From: Sphingobium sp. Ant17 | GTDB taxonomy: Bacteria; Pseudomonadota; Alphaproteobacteria; Sphingomonadales; Sphingomonadaceae | Length of the DNA: 64,000 bases | Direction: 5' to 3' | NCBI RefSeq assembly: GCF_000588875.1 | Contig: NZ_JEMV01000009.1 | Span: 44,511 to 108,510, forward strand | Shown here: positions 46,619 through 55,961 of the stretch, piece by piece | Position numbering within the stretch: position 1 is the first letter of the stretch | How the letters are laid out: each line of letters opens with the position of its first letter | Notes under the pieces: model-generated | The model's input: only the letters and a program-made list of their open reading frames with translations | Databases searched by the model: none | Told to the model about the DNA's origin: nothing | Translations under genes and position numbers: made by a program

Positions 46619-49092
46619 TGGCCGCCGACGCCGCGGCCCCGCCTCGCGCGGCGGGGGGATGGGCCGACGCCTATCTCGCCGCCGCACCGGCGGGAGATTT
46701 GTTCGCCGATGCGTCGCCCGCCATGGCCCCACGCTGGCGCACGATGCTGGAACGGCTGTCGGCGCAGGCGCAGGGCGATCCAGTGACGCTCGCCGACCAT
46801 GTCGGGCGGCAGGCGATCGACCTTGGCATGGCGTTCCGCCTGACCGGCGACGAGCAGGAACGCGCCTGGCCGCTGGGGCCGGTGCCGCTGCTGATCGGCG
46901 CTGACGAATGGGCGCATATCGAACGGGGCCTCGCCCAGCGCGCCGACCTGCTCGAACGGGTCATCGCCGACATTTATTCGACTCAGTCGCTGGTCACCGA
47001 CGGCAATCTGCCCGCCAGCATCGTGACCGGCAGCGCCCATTATTGGCGCGTCATGAACGGCGCGCCGCCGCCGCAGGGACATCAGCTTCATTTCTACGCC
47101 GCCGATATCGGGCGCGGCCCGGCGGGCGAATGGCGCGTCTTGTCCGACCGGGTGCGAACCCCGGTGGGCGTGGGCTATGCGCTGGAAAACCGGCTCGCTC
47201 TGTCGCGCGCCACCGGCGACCTGCTGGGCGCTATGAACACGCGGCGGCTCGCGCCCTTTTTCGACGAATTGCGCCGGGGGCTGGCCGCCGACTGCGCCCG
47301 GTCGGACCCGCGCATCGGCCTGCTGACGCCCGGCCGCTTCAACCAAAGCTATGCCGAACAGGCGCATCTCGCCCGCTATCTTGGCCTGTTGCTGGTCGAG
47401 GGCGAGGATCTGATCGTCACCGACGGACAATTATTCGTCCGCACCATTCAGGGCCTGAAGCGGATCGACGGGCTGTGGCGCTGGATGGACAGCCGCTTCC
47501 TCGATCCGCTCGCCTTCGACAGCAAGACGCGCATCGGCGTGCCCGATCTTTATGATGCCTGCGCGCGCGGCGGGCTGATGGTCAGCAACTGGCCGGGCGC
47601 GGGCGTGATCGAATCGCGCGCCTTCGCGGCCTTCCTGCCGCAACTCGCGCGCGCGGTGCTGGGCGAGGAGCTGATCCTGCCCAATATCGCGACCTGGTGG
47701 TGCGGGCAGGGCAAGGAGCGCGCCTATGTCCGCGACCGGCTCGACCAGCTCGTCGTCGGCTCGGCCTTCGACCAGGATGTGGCGGGCCTGCCCGACGCGC
47801 ATTTCACCCCCGGATCGGCACTAGACGGCGACCAGCGCGACGCCCTGCTCGACGCGATGGCGCGGCGGCCGATGGACTATGTCGGGCAGGAAGTGGTGAA
47901 ATTATCGACCACCCCCGCCATCGTCGATGGCCGACTGACCCCCCTGCCCTTCACCCTGCGCGTGTTCGTAGCGCGCGACGCGCTCGGCCAATGGCGCGTG
48001 ATGCCCGGTGCCTTCGCGCGGCTGGCAGGCCATGGCGACATTCGCGCCGCGCTGATGGGCCGGGGCGACATGTCCGCCGACATGTGCGTTATCGACAGCC
48101 AGCCCGTACCCCCCGACACGCTGCTGGGATCGGGCGGCGCGCCTGCGATCCGGCGGGTGGGCGGCATGCTGCCGGCCAAGGCGGCGGACAATCTCTTCTG
48201 GCTGGGTCGCTATATCGAGCGCACCGAAATGACGCTGCGGCTGATCCGCGCGATCGTCGGCGGATCGATCGAGGCGGATATCGGCCCCTCGCTCGCCTCG
48301 CCCACCATGGCCCGGCTGGTCGGCCAACTGGCGCTGTGGGGCGCGATTCCCGGCAGTCGCGGCGCAGTCGGCCCGCTCTGCGCCATCGCGCTGGGCGACG
48401 CCCAGCAAAGCGGCAGCGTGCGGACGCTGATGGGGCGGGTCGCCAATATCGGCGAAGGGCTGCGCGACCGGCTGGCGAGCGACGTGTGGCGGCTGGTGCG
48501 CCTGCCGCTGCCCCGCTTCGACGGCGCGGTGACCGAAACCCTGCTCGACGCCTCGTCCCGCATGATCGAGCGGATTTCCGCGCTGTCGGGGCTGGCGGCG
48601 GAAAATATGGCACGCACCGACGCCTGGCGCTTCCACGATATGGGCCGCCGGATGGAGCGGGCGATCAATGGCTGTCGCCTCGTCAGCCTGTTCGGCAGCG
48701 ACGGGGCCAGCGCCGCCGACCTGACCGTGCTGCTCGATCTGCAGGATAGCCAGATCAGCTATCGCACCCGCTATCTGACCGGCCCGGCGCTGCCGCCGGT
48801 GCGCGATCTCGTCGCGCTGGAACCGCATAATCCGCGCGCGATCGCCTATCAGGCGGCAAGGCTGGCGGAGCATATCGCCGCCCTGCCCACGCTGCGCGCC
48901 GACGGCATGCCCGAAGAACCGCTGCGCCGCGCCGATGCGCTGGTGGCGCGGCTCGCGCCGCTGACCGGCGACATGCTGACCATGGCCGACATTGCCGATG
49001 TGGAGAACCGGCTGCTTGGCCTCTCCGACGCGATCGGCCAGCGCTATTTCCTGCAGGTCCGCAAGACCGAGACGATGGACTTGCTATCATGA
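46618..49092 (+). CDS. Circularly permuted ATP-grasp ligase fused to an alpha-E domain
   Basis: An 824-residue two-domain protein. The first part (about 60-450) is the circularly permuted ATP-grasp (COG2308), with LTPGRFNQSYAEQAHLARYLG, LVEGEDL and IATWWCGQ. The second part, from about residue 518 (PAKAADNLFWLGRYIERTE), is the alpha-helical alpha-E domain (COG2307). ATP-grasp enzymes form amide bonds by acyl phosphate, so it is predicted to add residues to a peptide or protein. The two domains are often separate genes; here they are fused. It overlaps both neighbours. Confidence 0.93.
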   Translation: MAADAAAPPRAAGGWADAYLAAAPAGDLFADASPAMAPRWRTMLERLSAQAQGDPVTLADHVGRQAIDLGMAFRLTGDEQERAWPLGPVPLLIGADEWAHIERGLAQRADLLERVIADIYSTQSLVTDGNLPASIVTGSAHYWRVMNGAPPPQGHQLHFYAADIGRGPAGEWRVLSDRVRTPVGVGYALENRLALSRATGDLLGAMNTRRLAPFFDELRRGLAADCARSDPRIGLLTPGRFNQSYAEQAHLARYLGLLLVEGEDLIVTDGQLFVRTIQGLKRIDGLWRWMDSRFLDPLAFDSKTRIGVPDLYDACARGGLMVSNWPGAGVIESRAFAAFLPQLARAVLGEELILPNIATWWCGQGKERAYVRDRLDQLVVGSAFDQDVAGLPDAHFTPGSALDGDQRDALLDAMARRPMDYVGQEVVKLSTTPAIVDGRLTPLPFTLRVFVARDALGQWRVMPGAFARLAGHGDIRAALMGRGDMSADMCVIDSQPVPPDTLLGSGGAPAIRRVGGMLPAKAADNLFWLGRYIERTEMTLRLIRAIVGGSIEADIGPSLASPTMARLVGQLALWGAIPGSRGAVGPLCAIALGDAQQSGSVRTLMGRVANIGEGLRDRLASDVWRLVRLPLPRFDGAVTETLLDASSRMIERISALSGLAAENMARTDAWRFHDMGRRMERAINGCRLVSLFGSDGASAADLTVLLDLQDSQISYRTRYLTGPALPPVRDLVALEPHNPRAIAYQAARLAEHIAALPTLRADGMPEEPLRRADALVARLAPLTGDMLTMADIADVENRLLGLSDAIGQRYFLQVRKTETMDLLS

Positions 49093-49976
49093 TCTACCAT
49101 GTCCGGCACCGCACGATATTGCGCTATGCCAATCCGGTGCGGCTGGCCCGCTTCAACCTGCGGCTGCGGCCCGCGCCTTGGTCGGGGCAGTGGACGTCCG
49201 ACTATGCGCTGGACGTGGACCCCGCCCCCGCCACCATCGATTCGCGCCCTGGCGCCTGGCCGGTCCATGTCGCCCGGCTGGTGATCGAAAGCCCGATCCG
49301 CCAGCTCACGATCGAAAGCCGGTTCCGCGTGGGGGTGCAAGGCGGCGCGATCGTGCCGCAGGACGATGATCCGACCATCGGCGCGGTGGCGCAGGCGGCG
49401 CTGGCCGAACGCGACATGGGACCGGCGGCACCCGCCCATTATCTCTACGCCTCGGTGCGCGCACCGCTCTTGCCGGACATCGGCGCATGGGTCGGCGATG
49501 GCCTGTCGCCTGACCGGCCGATCGTCGCCGCTGCGCTGGACCTCGCGCAGCGCATCCGCGCCGAATTTCGGTATGAACCGGGCAGCACCGACGCGGCCAC
49601 CCCGGTCGCCGACGCCTTTGCCGCGCGCCATGGCGTGTGCCAGGATTTCGCCCATGTCATGGTGGTCGCGCTACGCCTCGCGGGGCTACCCGCCGCCTAT
49701 GTCAGCGGCTATCTGCGCACCTATCCGCCACCCGGCAAGCCGCGCCTGATCGGGGCGGACGCCATGCATGCCTGGGTCATGCTCTGGTGTGGACGGACGC
49801 GCGGCTGGATCGGCTTTGACCCGACCAACGGCGTCATCACCGGCGACGGCCATCTCTTCGTCGCCATGGGCCGCGACTATGCCGACGTCGCGCCGATGGA
49901 CGGCCTGTTCGTGGGCGGCGGCGGGCAAAGCCTGCAACTGATGGTCGATGTCGTGCCGGAGGAGGAGATGGCATGA
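49089..49976 (+). CDS. Stand-alone transglutaminase-like (COG1305) protein
   Basis: A 295-residue protein with the bacterial transglutaminase N-terminal domain (about 1-80; YHVRHRTILRYANPV) and a core with Cys184 in HGVCQDFAHV, His227 in MHAWVMLW and Asp244 in GFDPTNG, so the triad is complete. It probably cleaves or transfers an amide bond of the product made by the ATP-grasp partner. It starts four bases inside the previous gene. In many bacteria such operons also hold the Anbu proteasome-like peptidase; none is in this window. Confidence 0.93.
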   Translation: MIYHVRHRTILRYANPVRLARFNLRLRPAPWSGQWTSDYALDVDPAPATIDSRPGAWPVHVARLVIESPIRQLTIESRFRVGVQGGAIVPQDDDPTIGAVAQAALAERDMGPAAPAHYLYASVRAPLLPDIGAWVGDGLSPDRPIVAAALDLAQRIRAEFRYEPGSTDAATPVADAFAARHGVCQDFAHVMVVALRLAGLPAAYVSGYLRTYPPPGKPRLIGADAMHAWVMLWCGRTRGWIGFDPTNGVITGDGHLFVAMGRDYADVAPMDGLFVGGGGQSLQLMVDVVPEEEMA

Positions 49977-49998
49977 GGGGCGTAGCCATCACCGTCAT

Positions 49999-51372
49999 TT
50001 AATCGCGCAGCGTCCCGAACAATAACGGCATCCCCGTCCTGGGCCGGATCGTCAGCCGACTGATCGGTTCGGGCTTGAACCCCGGCGGCACGGTAAGCGC
50101 ATAGCGCCGGACGACCGCAGCGATCACCGTCATCACCTCCTGCTGGGCAAAGCCCGCCCCGACGCACACGCGCGGTCCCCGGCCGAACGGGAACCAGGCC
50201 TGTTTCGCCATATCCGCATTGGCGGGATCATCGAAGCGATCGGGGTCGAAGGCATGGGGGCAGGCCCAATTATCCTTGTTGCGCTGGGTCAGCCAGGGGG
50301 CGACCACCAGCATCGATCCGGTCTCCAAATGCTTGTCGCGCATGTCCATCGGACAGGTGACTTCGCGCGGCAGGAAGGACACCGGGGGATAAAGACGCAG
50401 CGTTTCTTTGAAGATGTTGCGGAGCTGCCCCATCTCCTTGAGCATCGGCGCGGTCAGCGGCGCGTCGCCTGCAACTGCTGCAATTTCCGCCCGCACCCGG
50501 TCCTGAATATGGCGACATTCGGCGAGCATATAGAGCGCCCAGGTCATGGTGCTGGCCGATGTCTCATGCCCCGCCAGGAAAATGGTCGATACCTGCTCCA
50601 TCACCTGGTTGCACGTGAAGGCCTCCCCGGTTTCGGGATGTTTCGCCTCGATCAGCGACTGGAGAATGTCGCGATGCGGCGCTTCGCCGCGCGAATGCCA
50701 GCCTTCATAGCGCGCCTCCACGATCGGGCGGAACACGTCATGGATGGCGCGCGCCGGGCCTTTCGATCGTGTCTCGAACCAACCGGCGGGAATGCCGTAC
50801 AGCCGCAGCATCGACGCGCTGTGCGCCAGCCGCTGAAACTTGCCGAAGGCGGTGTGGATGATGTTCGATCGCGCCGCGTCCAGCGCCTGCGAAAACAGCG
50901 TGCGGAAAATGATGTCGGCCGCGACATGCGTCATCATCGGATCGATATCGACCGGCTGGCGCCGATCGGCCGCATCGAACCGTGCCAGCAGATCGTCGGC
51001 CGCCGCCACCATCAGCGGCATCGTCCGCCCCAGCGCGGTATGGGCAAAGGCGGGATTGACCATCGCCCGCTGGCTTTCCCAATCCGCGCCATTGGCGGAA
51101 AAGACGCTGTTGCCGATCAGCGGGTCGAGATTGCGGACCAATTCGCTATGCTTGGGGAATGCGGTGCCGCCGCGCAAAATCTGGTCCACCAGGCTCAGCT
51201 CATTGGCGATATACATGGTCCGGCCGGGCAGGCGAATCTCGCCCATCTTCATCGTATAGCTTTTGTCGAACAGCACATGGATCCAGCTATGCCAGCCGCG
51301 CAGGAACCGCTTGATGAGGCCCCGCTTGGTGCGGGGCGGCTGCGGATAGGGGGGCGTAAAAAGATCGGTCAA
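49999..51372 (-). CDS. Cytochrome P450
   Basis: A 457-residue P450. The haem loop FGRGPRVCVGAG has Cys403 as thiolate ligand. Helix K is KETLRLYPPVSFLPRE (ExxR), and the I-helix oxygen-activation motif is AGHETSAST. It has no N-terminal membrane anchor. The sequence is closest in style to bacterial CYP4/CYP102-like fatty-acid or sterol-type P450s; the substrate is unknown. Its start overlaps the stop of the membrane hydrolase gene by four bases, so the two are co-expressed, and a hydrophobic or lipid substrate is a reasonable inference. Confidence 0.95.
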   Translation of the reverse strand: MTDLFTPPYPQPPRTKRGLIKRFLRGWHSWIHVLFDKSYTMKMGEIRLPGRTMYIANELSLVDQILRGGTAFPKHSELVRNLDPLIGNSVFSANGADWESQRAMVNPAFAHTALGRTMPLMVAAADDLLARFDAADRRQPVDIDPMMTHVAADIIFRTLFSQALDAARSNIIHTAFGKFQRLAHSASMLRLYGIPAGWFETRSKGPARAIHDVFRPIVEARYEGWHSRGEAPHRDILQSLIEAKHPETGEAFTCNQVMEQVSTIFLAGHETSASTMTWALYMLAECRHIQDRVRAEIAAVAGDAPLTAPMLKEMGQLRNIFKETLRLYPPVSFLPREVTCPMDMRDKHLETGSMLVVAPWLTQRNKDNWACPHAFDPDRFDDPANADMAKQAWFPFGRGPRVCVGAGFAQQEVMTVIAAVVRRYALTVPPGFKPEPISRLTIRPRTGMPLLFGTLRD

Positions 51373-52502
51373 GGGATCGTCCTGAAGGCGGCGACGGCGT
51401 CGTCCACGGTACGGGGGCCAGCGGTCAGGCTGATGAAATCGAGCGGCGAAAGCCGGTCGCCCACGCGCAGATAGTCGAAATGCGCCTCATATTTGTTCGA
51501 CCAGCCGCCATGATAATTGTCCGGCTGATAGAAGAGATGGAAGCGCGGCGATAGCATGTCCACCCGCGCCGCATATTGATCCGCGACAAGCTGCAGCGGA
51601 TTGACGTTATAATAGGCCGCGCCATCGGGGGGCGAGGAGATATCGACATAGCGGAACGTCTTGTCCGCCAGCGCCGCCAGATCCTCATGATACCAGTGCG
51701 CGTCGCGCCGCAGCCCGATCACCGGCACCACCTGCCCCATACCCACCATCACCGCATGATCGGGCAGCGGCGCATTCCGTAATGCAAACACCCGGCGCAA
51801 TATGCTCATGCCCAATATGGTGCCCGCGCTATGGGTGACGATCTGCACTTCGTCCCAGTCGCCGTCCAGTTCCGCCGCGATGCGGGCGGCAAACTGGTCG
51901 AGCCGCGCGTCCAGCTCTGCGCCCGGCCCATCGGCGGCCAGCGCGCCATGATAGGTCATGAACCGCAATAGCCAGGGCACGACCAGCTTGGCCAACAAGC
52001 GCCCCGACAGCAGCGCGCTGATACCGATGCCCACCAGCGCACTGACCCACAAGGGCAGCAGCAACGCCAGCAACAGCGCAGGCACCAGCGCCAGCAACAG
52101 CGGGATCAGCACGGCAAAAACCGGCGGATAGAGGATGGTGATGACCGGCCCGGAGCGCAGCTTGCGCATCCGCCCGAACTGCATGAAGCGCGCATGGCCG
52201 ACATAGGCCCGCGCCGCCCGCAGCGCGAGCGGCAGCGGATTGCGGATCCACACTTTCGCGATCAAATCTTCCCAGCGCAGATATTCATAATCGACCGCGA
52301 CGCCCGCCTGTTCATTGGCGACGTCCCATTGCACCGACACCAGCGACCCGTCCGGCCCGGCGCGCCGCGCGCCGACGGTCACATCTTGCCCCGTGAGCTT
52401 ATGATAGCGCGCCGCCTGTTCGCGGTAGAGCTGATGATAGAAACGCACGCCGCGCGGATCGAAACCGCCGAGGTAGAAGACTTTACGCTTGAACTTTTGC
52501 AC
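51369..52502 (-). CDS. Membrane-embedded alpha/beta-hydrolase-like protein coupled to the P450
   Basis: A 377-residue protein. Residues about 119-167 form two or three adjacent transmembrane helices (very Leu/Ala-rich). After them comes a lipase-like nucleophile elbow, VTHSAGTI, with Ser225 (THSAG in place of GHSxG). The C-terminal half carries RDAHWYHED and YQPDNYHGGW, possible sources of the catalytic His. I do not know a characterised member. It is the upstream partner of the P450 gene (four-base overlap) and divergent from a PLA2-like gene 20 bases away. Confidence 0.75.
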   Translation of the reverse strand: MQKFKRKVFYLGGFDPRGVRFYHQLYREQAARYHKLTGQDVTVGARRAGPDGSLVSVQWDVANEQAGVAVDYEYLRWEDLIAKVWIRNPLPLALRAARAYVGHARFMQFGRMRKLRSGPVITILYPPVFAVLIPLLLALVPALLLALLLPLWVSALVGIGISALLSGRLLAKLVVPWLLRFMTYHGALAADGPGAELDARLDQFAARIAAELDGDWDEVQIVTHSAGTILGMSILRRVFALRNAPLPDHAVMVGMGQVVPVIGLRRDAHWYHEDLAALADKTFRYVDISSPPDGAAYYNVNPLQLVADQYAARVDMLSPRFHLFYQPDNYHGGWSNKYEAHFDYLRVGDRLSPLDFISLTAGPRTVDDAVAAFRTIP

Positions 52503-52522
52503 TGACCCAGCCTAATCGGGGC

Positions 52523-52816
52523 ATGAGCACACCCGAACGCGACTACTGCTATTTCATAGACCATCGCAAATACAACCGAAACATCGGCTGTCGCCGCCAC
52601 GACAATGCCTATGGCATCAATGGCGGGGGGAGCGAGCGGGATCGCTGGCGCGCGGACATGGCCTTCTACCGCCATATGAAGGGACAGGGTGATCCGATGG
52701 CACTGCCTTCGCTCATCGCCTGCCTCGCCTTTGGCTGGTTCTGCTGGAACTATCATCCGGGCAAGGGCCTGTGGCGCGGGCAATTGTTGCGCCGCTTCGC
52801 CAAAGCGCCCAAATGA
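52523..52816 (+). CDS. Small protein with a phospholipase A2-like active-site motif
   Basis: A 97-residue protein. [14 protein letters not shown] (Cys23, His26, Asp27, Tyr30) followed by RADMAF (Asp45) matches the prokaryotic PLA2 pattern C-x2-H-D-x2-Y with a later Asp completing the His/Asp dyad. A hydrophobic helix (about 61-77) near the C-terminus would tether it to a membrane. There is no signal peptide. The calcium-binding loop of secreted PLA2s is not clear, so activity is uncertain. Its stop overlaps kdsA by four bases. Confidence 0.75.
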   Translation: MSTPERDYCYFIDHRKYNRNIGCRRHDNAYGINGGGSERDRWRADMAFYRHMKGQGDPMALPSLIACLAFGWFCWNYHPGKGLWRGQLLRRFAKAPK

Positions 52817-53649
52817 GCGCCATGACCAGCCCGAAACATATATCCACAGGTTCCGTCACCTTCGGCAACGACCTGCCCTTCGTCCTCATTTCCGGCCCCT
52901 GCCAGATCGAAAGTCGCGACCATGCGCTGTTCATGGCCGACGCGCTGGCAAAGGCGGCAGACCAAGCGGGCGTGCCCTTCATCTTCAAGAGCAGTTTCGA
53001 CAAGGCGAACCGGACATCGGTGTCGGGCCAGCGCGGCGTCGGCATCGACGCAGGCCTCGCCATCCTCGCGGAGGTGAAGGCGACGCTGGGCTGTCCCGTC
53101 CTGACCGATGTGCATGATGCGGGCCAGGTGGCGGCCGCCGCCCAGGCGGTCGACATCCTCCAGATCCCCGCTTTCCTCTGCCGCCAGACCGACCTGCTGC
53201 TCGCCGCCGGGCGGACGGGCGCGGTCATCAACGTCAAGAAGGGCCAGTTCATGGCCCCCTGGGACATGGCGGCGGTGGCGCAGAAAGTCGCCTCGACCGG
53301 CAATGACCGCATATTGCTGACCGAACGCGGCGCGAGTTTCGGTTACAATACCTTGGTCAGCGACATGCGCGCGCTGCCCGTAATGGCGCAGACCGGCTAT
53401 CCGGTCGTGTTCGACGCCACCCATTCGGTGCAACAGCCCGGCGGCCTGGGTTCAGCATCCGGCGGCCAACGCGAATATGCGCCCCTGCTCGCCCGCAGCG
53501 CGATCGCAGCAGGCGTCGCGGCCATCTTCGCCGAAGCCCACCAAGACCCCGACAACGCCCCCTCCGACGGCCCGGTGATGCTCCCCCTCGACTGGGTCGC
53601 ACCGATGCTGGCGAAGCTGAAGGCGATCGACGAAGTGGTGAAGGGGTAA
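52813..53649 (+). CDS. kdsA: 3-deoxy-8-phosphooctulonate (KDO-8-P) synthase
   Basis: A 278-residue KdsA. Motifs are [11 protein letters not shown] near the start, [39 protein letters not shown] and [12 protein letters not shown]. It joins phosphoenolpyruvate and arabinose-5-phosphate in KDO synthesis. Sphingomonads often carry glycosphingolipids in place of LPS, so a kept kdsA may serve other KDO-containing glycans. The ATG at 52813 overlaps the PLA2-like stop (ATGA); an internal ATG four codons on is possible. Confidence 0.96.
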   Translation: MSAMTSPKHISTGSVTFGNDLPFVLISGPCQIESRDHALFMADALAKAADQAGVPFIFKSSFDKANRTSVSGQRGVGIDAGLAILAEVKATLGCPVLTDVHDAGQVAAAAQAVDILQIPAFLCRQTDLLLAAGRTGAVINVKKGQFMAPWDMAAVAQKVASTGNDRILLTERGASFGYNTLVSDMRALPVMAQTGYPVVFDATHSVQQPGGLGSASGGQREYAPLLARSAIAAGVAAIFAEAHQDPDNAPSDGPVMLPLDWVAPMLAKLKAIDEVVKG

Positions 53650-53668
53650 GGCAAAGGGATAGCCTTGC

Positions 53669-53819
53669 CCTCTCCCGCCTTCGCGGGAGAGGCTATGAAG
53701 ACTTGGCAGCCTGCTGCCTACTCGCAGTCGGTGAGGGACTTCTTGCCCCAGAAGTCAGACCCTCACCCTCCCACGCCTTCGGCGCGGGGCCCCTCCCTCT
53801 CCCGCGAAGGCGGGAGAGG
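53669..53819. repeat. Composite palindromic repeat between kdsA and proA
   Basis: A roughly 150-base element bounded by two copies of a perfect hairpin with ten-base arms (CCTCTCCCGC and complement; 53669-53692 and 53796-53819). Inside is another stem (GACTTC...GAAGTC, near 53737) and GTGAGGG/CCCTCAC arms. It lies between convergent genes and could also terminate transcription. The hairpin inside thiC has a similar build. Confidence 0.7.
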
Positions 53820-53842
53820 TGTGAAGGTCGCCCTCCATGCGG

Positions 53843-55111
53843 TCAGGGCCGAACCTGCCCCGTCCCCCGCACGATCCACTTGTACGTCGTCAGCCCCTCC
53901 AGCGCGACCGGCCCGCGCGCGTGTAATCGTCCGGTGGAAATGCCGATTTCCGCGCCCAGCCCGAACTCGCCGCCATCGGCGAACTGGGTGGAGGCGTTCC
54001 ACATCACGATCGCGCTGTCGACGGCGTTGAGGAAGCGCTCGGCGGTGGCGGCATCGTCGGTGATGATGGCGTCGGTATGGTGGCTGGCATGGGCGGCGAT
54101 ATGGGCGATCGCCTCCTCCACGCCCTCGACCAGCCGGACCGACACGATCGCGTCGAGATATTCGGTGTCCCAGTCGGCCTCATCAGCAGGCTTCACCCGT
54201 GCGTCCATCGCCTGCACCGCTTCGTCGCCGCGCACTTCGCATTGCGCGTCGAGCAGCGCCGCGACCAGCGCGGGCGCCTGGGCATAGGCGCGGTCGATCA
54301 GCACCGTTTCCGTCGCGCCGCAAATGCCGGTGCGGCGCATCTTGGCGTTGACCACCAATTGCTGCGCCATCGTCGGATTGGCTGCGCCATCGACATAGCT
54401 GTGGTTGATGCCGTCGAGATGCGCCAGCACGGGCACGCGCGCTTCGTCCTGCACCCGCGCGACCAGGCTCTTGCCGCCGCGCGGCACGATCAGGTCGACA
54501 AACTCCGCCGCCTTGAGCAGCGCGCCGACCGCCGCGCGATCGGTCGTGGGCACCAGTTGCACGACATCGGCGGGCAGGCCGGCGGCGACGATCCCCTCGA
54601 CGATCGCGGCGTGGATCGCGCGGTTGCTCTCCTTCGCCTCGCTGCCGCCGCGCAGGATCACCGCATTGCCCGCGCGCAGGCAGAGCGCCGCCGCGTCGGC
54701 GGTCACATTGGGGCGGCTTTCATAGATGATGCCGATCACGCCCAGCGGCACCCGTACCCGGCGCAGGTCCAGCCCGTTGGGGCGCACGCTCTGGTCGATC
54801 ACGCTGCCCAGCGGATTGGGCAGGCCCGCGACCTGCTCGACGCCCGCCGCCGTCGCCGCGACCCGCGCTTCGTCCAGCCGCAGCCGGTCGAGCAAAGCGG
54901 GCGACAGGCCGTTCGCCACCGCATTGTCCATGTCGCGCGCATTGGCGGCGATGATCGCCGGTGCCTGATCCCGCAACGCCTGGGCCGCGCGGCGCAGCGC
55001 ATCGGCCTTTTGCGCGTCGCTCGCCTGCGCGATTATAGCGGCGGCGCGGCGCGCGCGCGCGCCCATCGTCGCGATCAGCATTTCGGGAGTCTGGGTCAGG
55101 TCGTTCATCAT
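53843..55111 (-). CDS. proA: Glutamate-5-semialdehyde dehydrogenase
   Basis: A 422-residue ProA. It has [39 protein letters not shown] and the catalytic Cys in [12 protein letters not shown]. It reduces gamma-glutamyl phosphate to glutamate semialdehyde in proline synthesis. I start it at the double Met (55111 or 55108); the longer frame has an unrelated leader. No proB is next to it in this window. Confidence 0.95.
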   Translation of the reverse strand: MMNDLTQTPEMLIATMGARARRAAAIIAQASDAQKADALRRAAQALRDQAPAIIAANARDMDNAVANGLSPALLDRLRLDEARVAATAAGVEQVAGLPNPLGSVIDQSVRPNGLDLRRVRVPLGVIGIIYESRPNVTADAAALCLRAGNAVILRGGSEAKESNRAIHAAIVEGIVAAGLPADVVQLVPTTDRAAVGALLKAAEFVDLIVPRGGKSLVARVQDEARVPVLAHLDGINHSYVDGAANPTMAQQLVVNAKMRRTGICGATETVLIDRAYAQAPALVAALLDAQCEVRGDEAVQAMDARVKPADEADWDTEYLDAIVSVRLVEGVEEAIAHIAAHASHHTDAIITDDAATAERFLNAVDSAIVMWNASTQFADGGEFGLGAEIGISTGRLHARGPVALEGLTTYKWIVRGTGQVRP

Positions 55112-55181
55112 CACTCTCGCCATTCGGATCGGCGGCGGCTTAGCATGAACGCAGGCCGTTGCGAAGGCGATAGGGCCAGGG

Positions 55182-55817
55182 TCAGGCCGCCTTGGCCAGC
55201 CCTTCATCCTTCACCGCGCGAAACAGGCGGCAGGGCGGAATATTGCGCCATTCCATCTCATCTTGCACCTGACCGAACAGGGGATCGATCAAACGGCGCA
55301 CGAAGCGCGAATATTGATAGACGAGGAATGCCCCACCGGGTCGCAGCGCGCCAAGCGTCTCGGCCGCAATGCCCTCTCCCACGCCATCGGGCAGGGTGGA
55401 AAAGGGTATGCCCGACAGGATATAATCGGCCTGAACATGCCCCGCTTCCCGGATGAAGCGGCGCACATCGGCGGCCGAGCCATGCACGACCTTCAGCCGA
55501 GGATCATCGATCTGTGCTTCGAGATAGGCGACGAAATCGACATTGAGGTCGATCGCCAGCAGCGTCGCATCGGGATGCATCCGGTCGAGGATCGCCTGGG
55601 TGAAGGTGCCAACGCCCGGTCCATATTCGACGAACAGGCGGGTGCGCTGCCAATCGACCGGATCGAGCATACGGTTCACCAACGTCGCGGACGAGGGAAT
55701 GATCGATCCGATCATGCCGGGATGTTTGACGAACTGCCGGAAAAACAGCCTCCACTGGCTTAGGAACGCGCCCTTGCGAGCGCGATTGTCGTTCTTTTTC
55801 AAGGGAATGGAGGCCAT
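55182..55817 (-). CDS. Class I SAM-dependent methyltransferase, PmtA-like
   Basis: A 211-residue methyltransferase. The SAM-binding motif is [18 protein letters not shown], followed by the acidic loop AIDLNVDFV and the [11 protein letters not shown] catalytic-like motif. The N-terminus ([19 protein letters not shown]) matches bacterial phospholipid N-methyltransferases and KsgA-like relatives. A role in phosphatidylethanolamine methylation is plausible. I use the ATG ending at 55817 because the longer frame adds a basic leader with no homology. Confidence 0.85.
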   Translation of the reverse strand: MASIPLKKNDNRARKGAFLSQWRLFFRQFVKHPGMIGSIIPSSATLVNRMLDPVDWQRTRLFVEYGPGVGTFTQAILDRMHPDATLLAIDLNVDFVAYLEAQIDDPRLKVVHGSAADVRRFIREAGHVQADYILSGIPFSTLPDGVGEGIAAETLGALRPGGAFLVYQYSRFVRRLIDPLFGQVQDEMEWRNIPPCRLFRAVKDEGLAKAA

Positions 55818-55961
55818 CAATATCCGCCTGGTTGTCATTACGGTCGGGCGTCGCAAAAATCGGCCAGCCTTGCAAGCCGCATTGCGCGCATCGGGCAGGA
55901 ACGCGCAGGCGGCGATTGGGTTTCCCCGCCGCCTGCGCGTCACCCTAGCGGTGAGGCTCGA

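Noticed and set aside
54180..54215. A repeat-derived insert in proA (DARVKPADE region)
   Set aside because: The residues resemble a common repeat-encoded tag in sphingomonads, but there is no hairpin in the DNA and the protein length is normal, so I do not call an insert.
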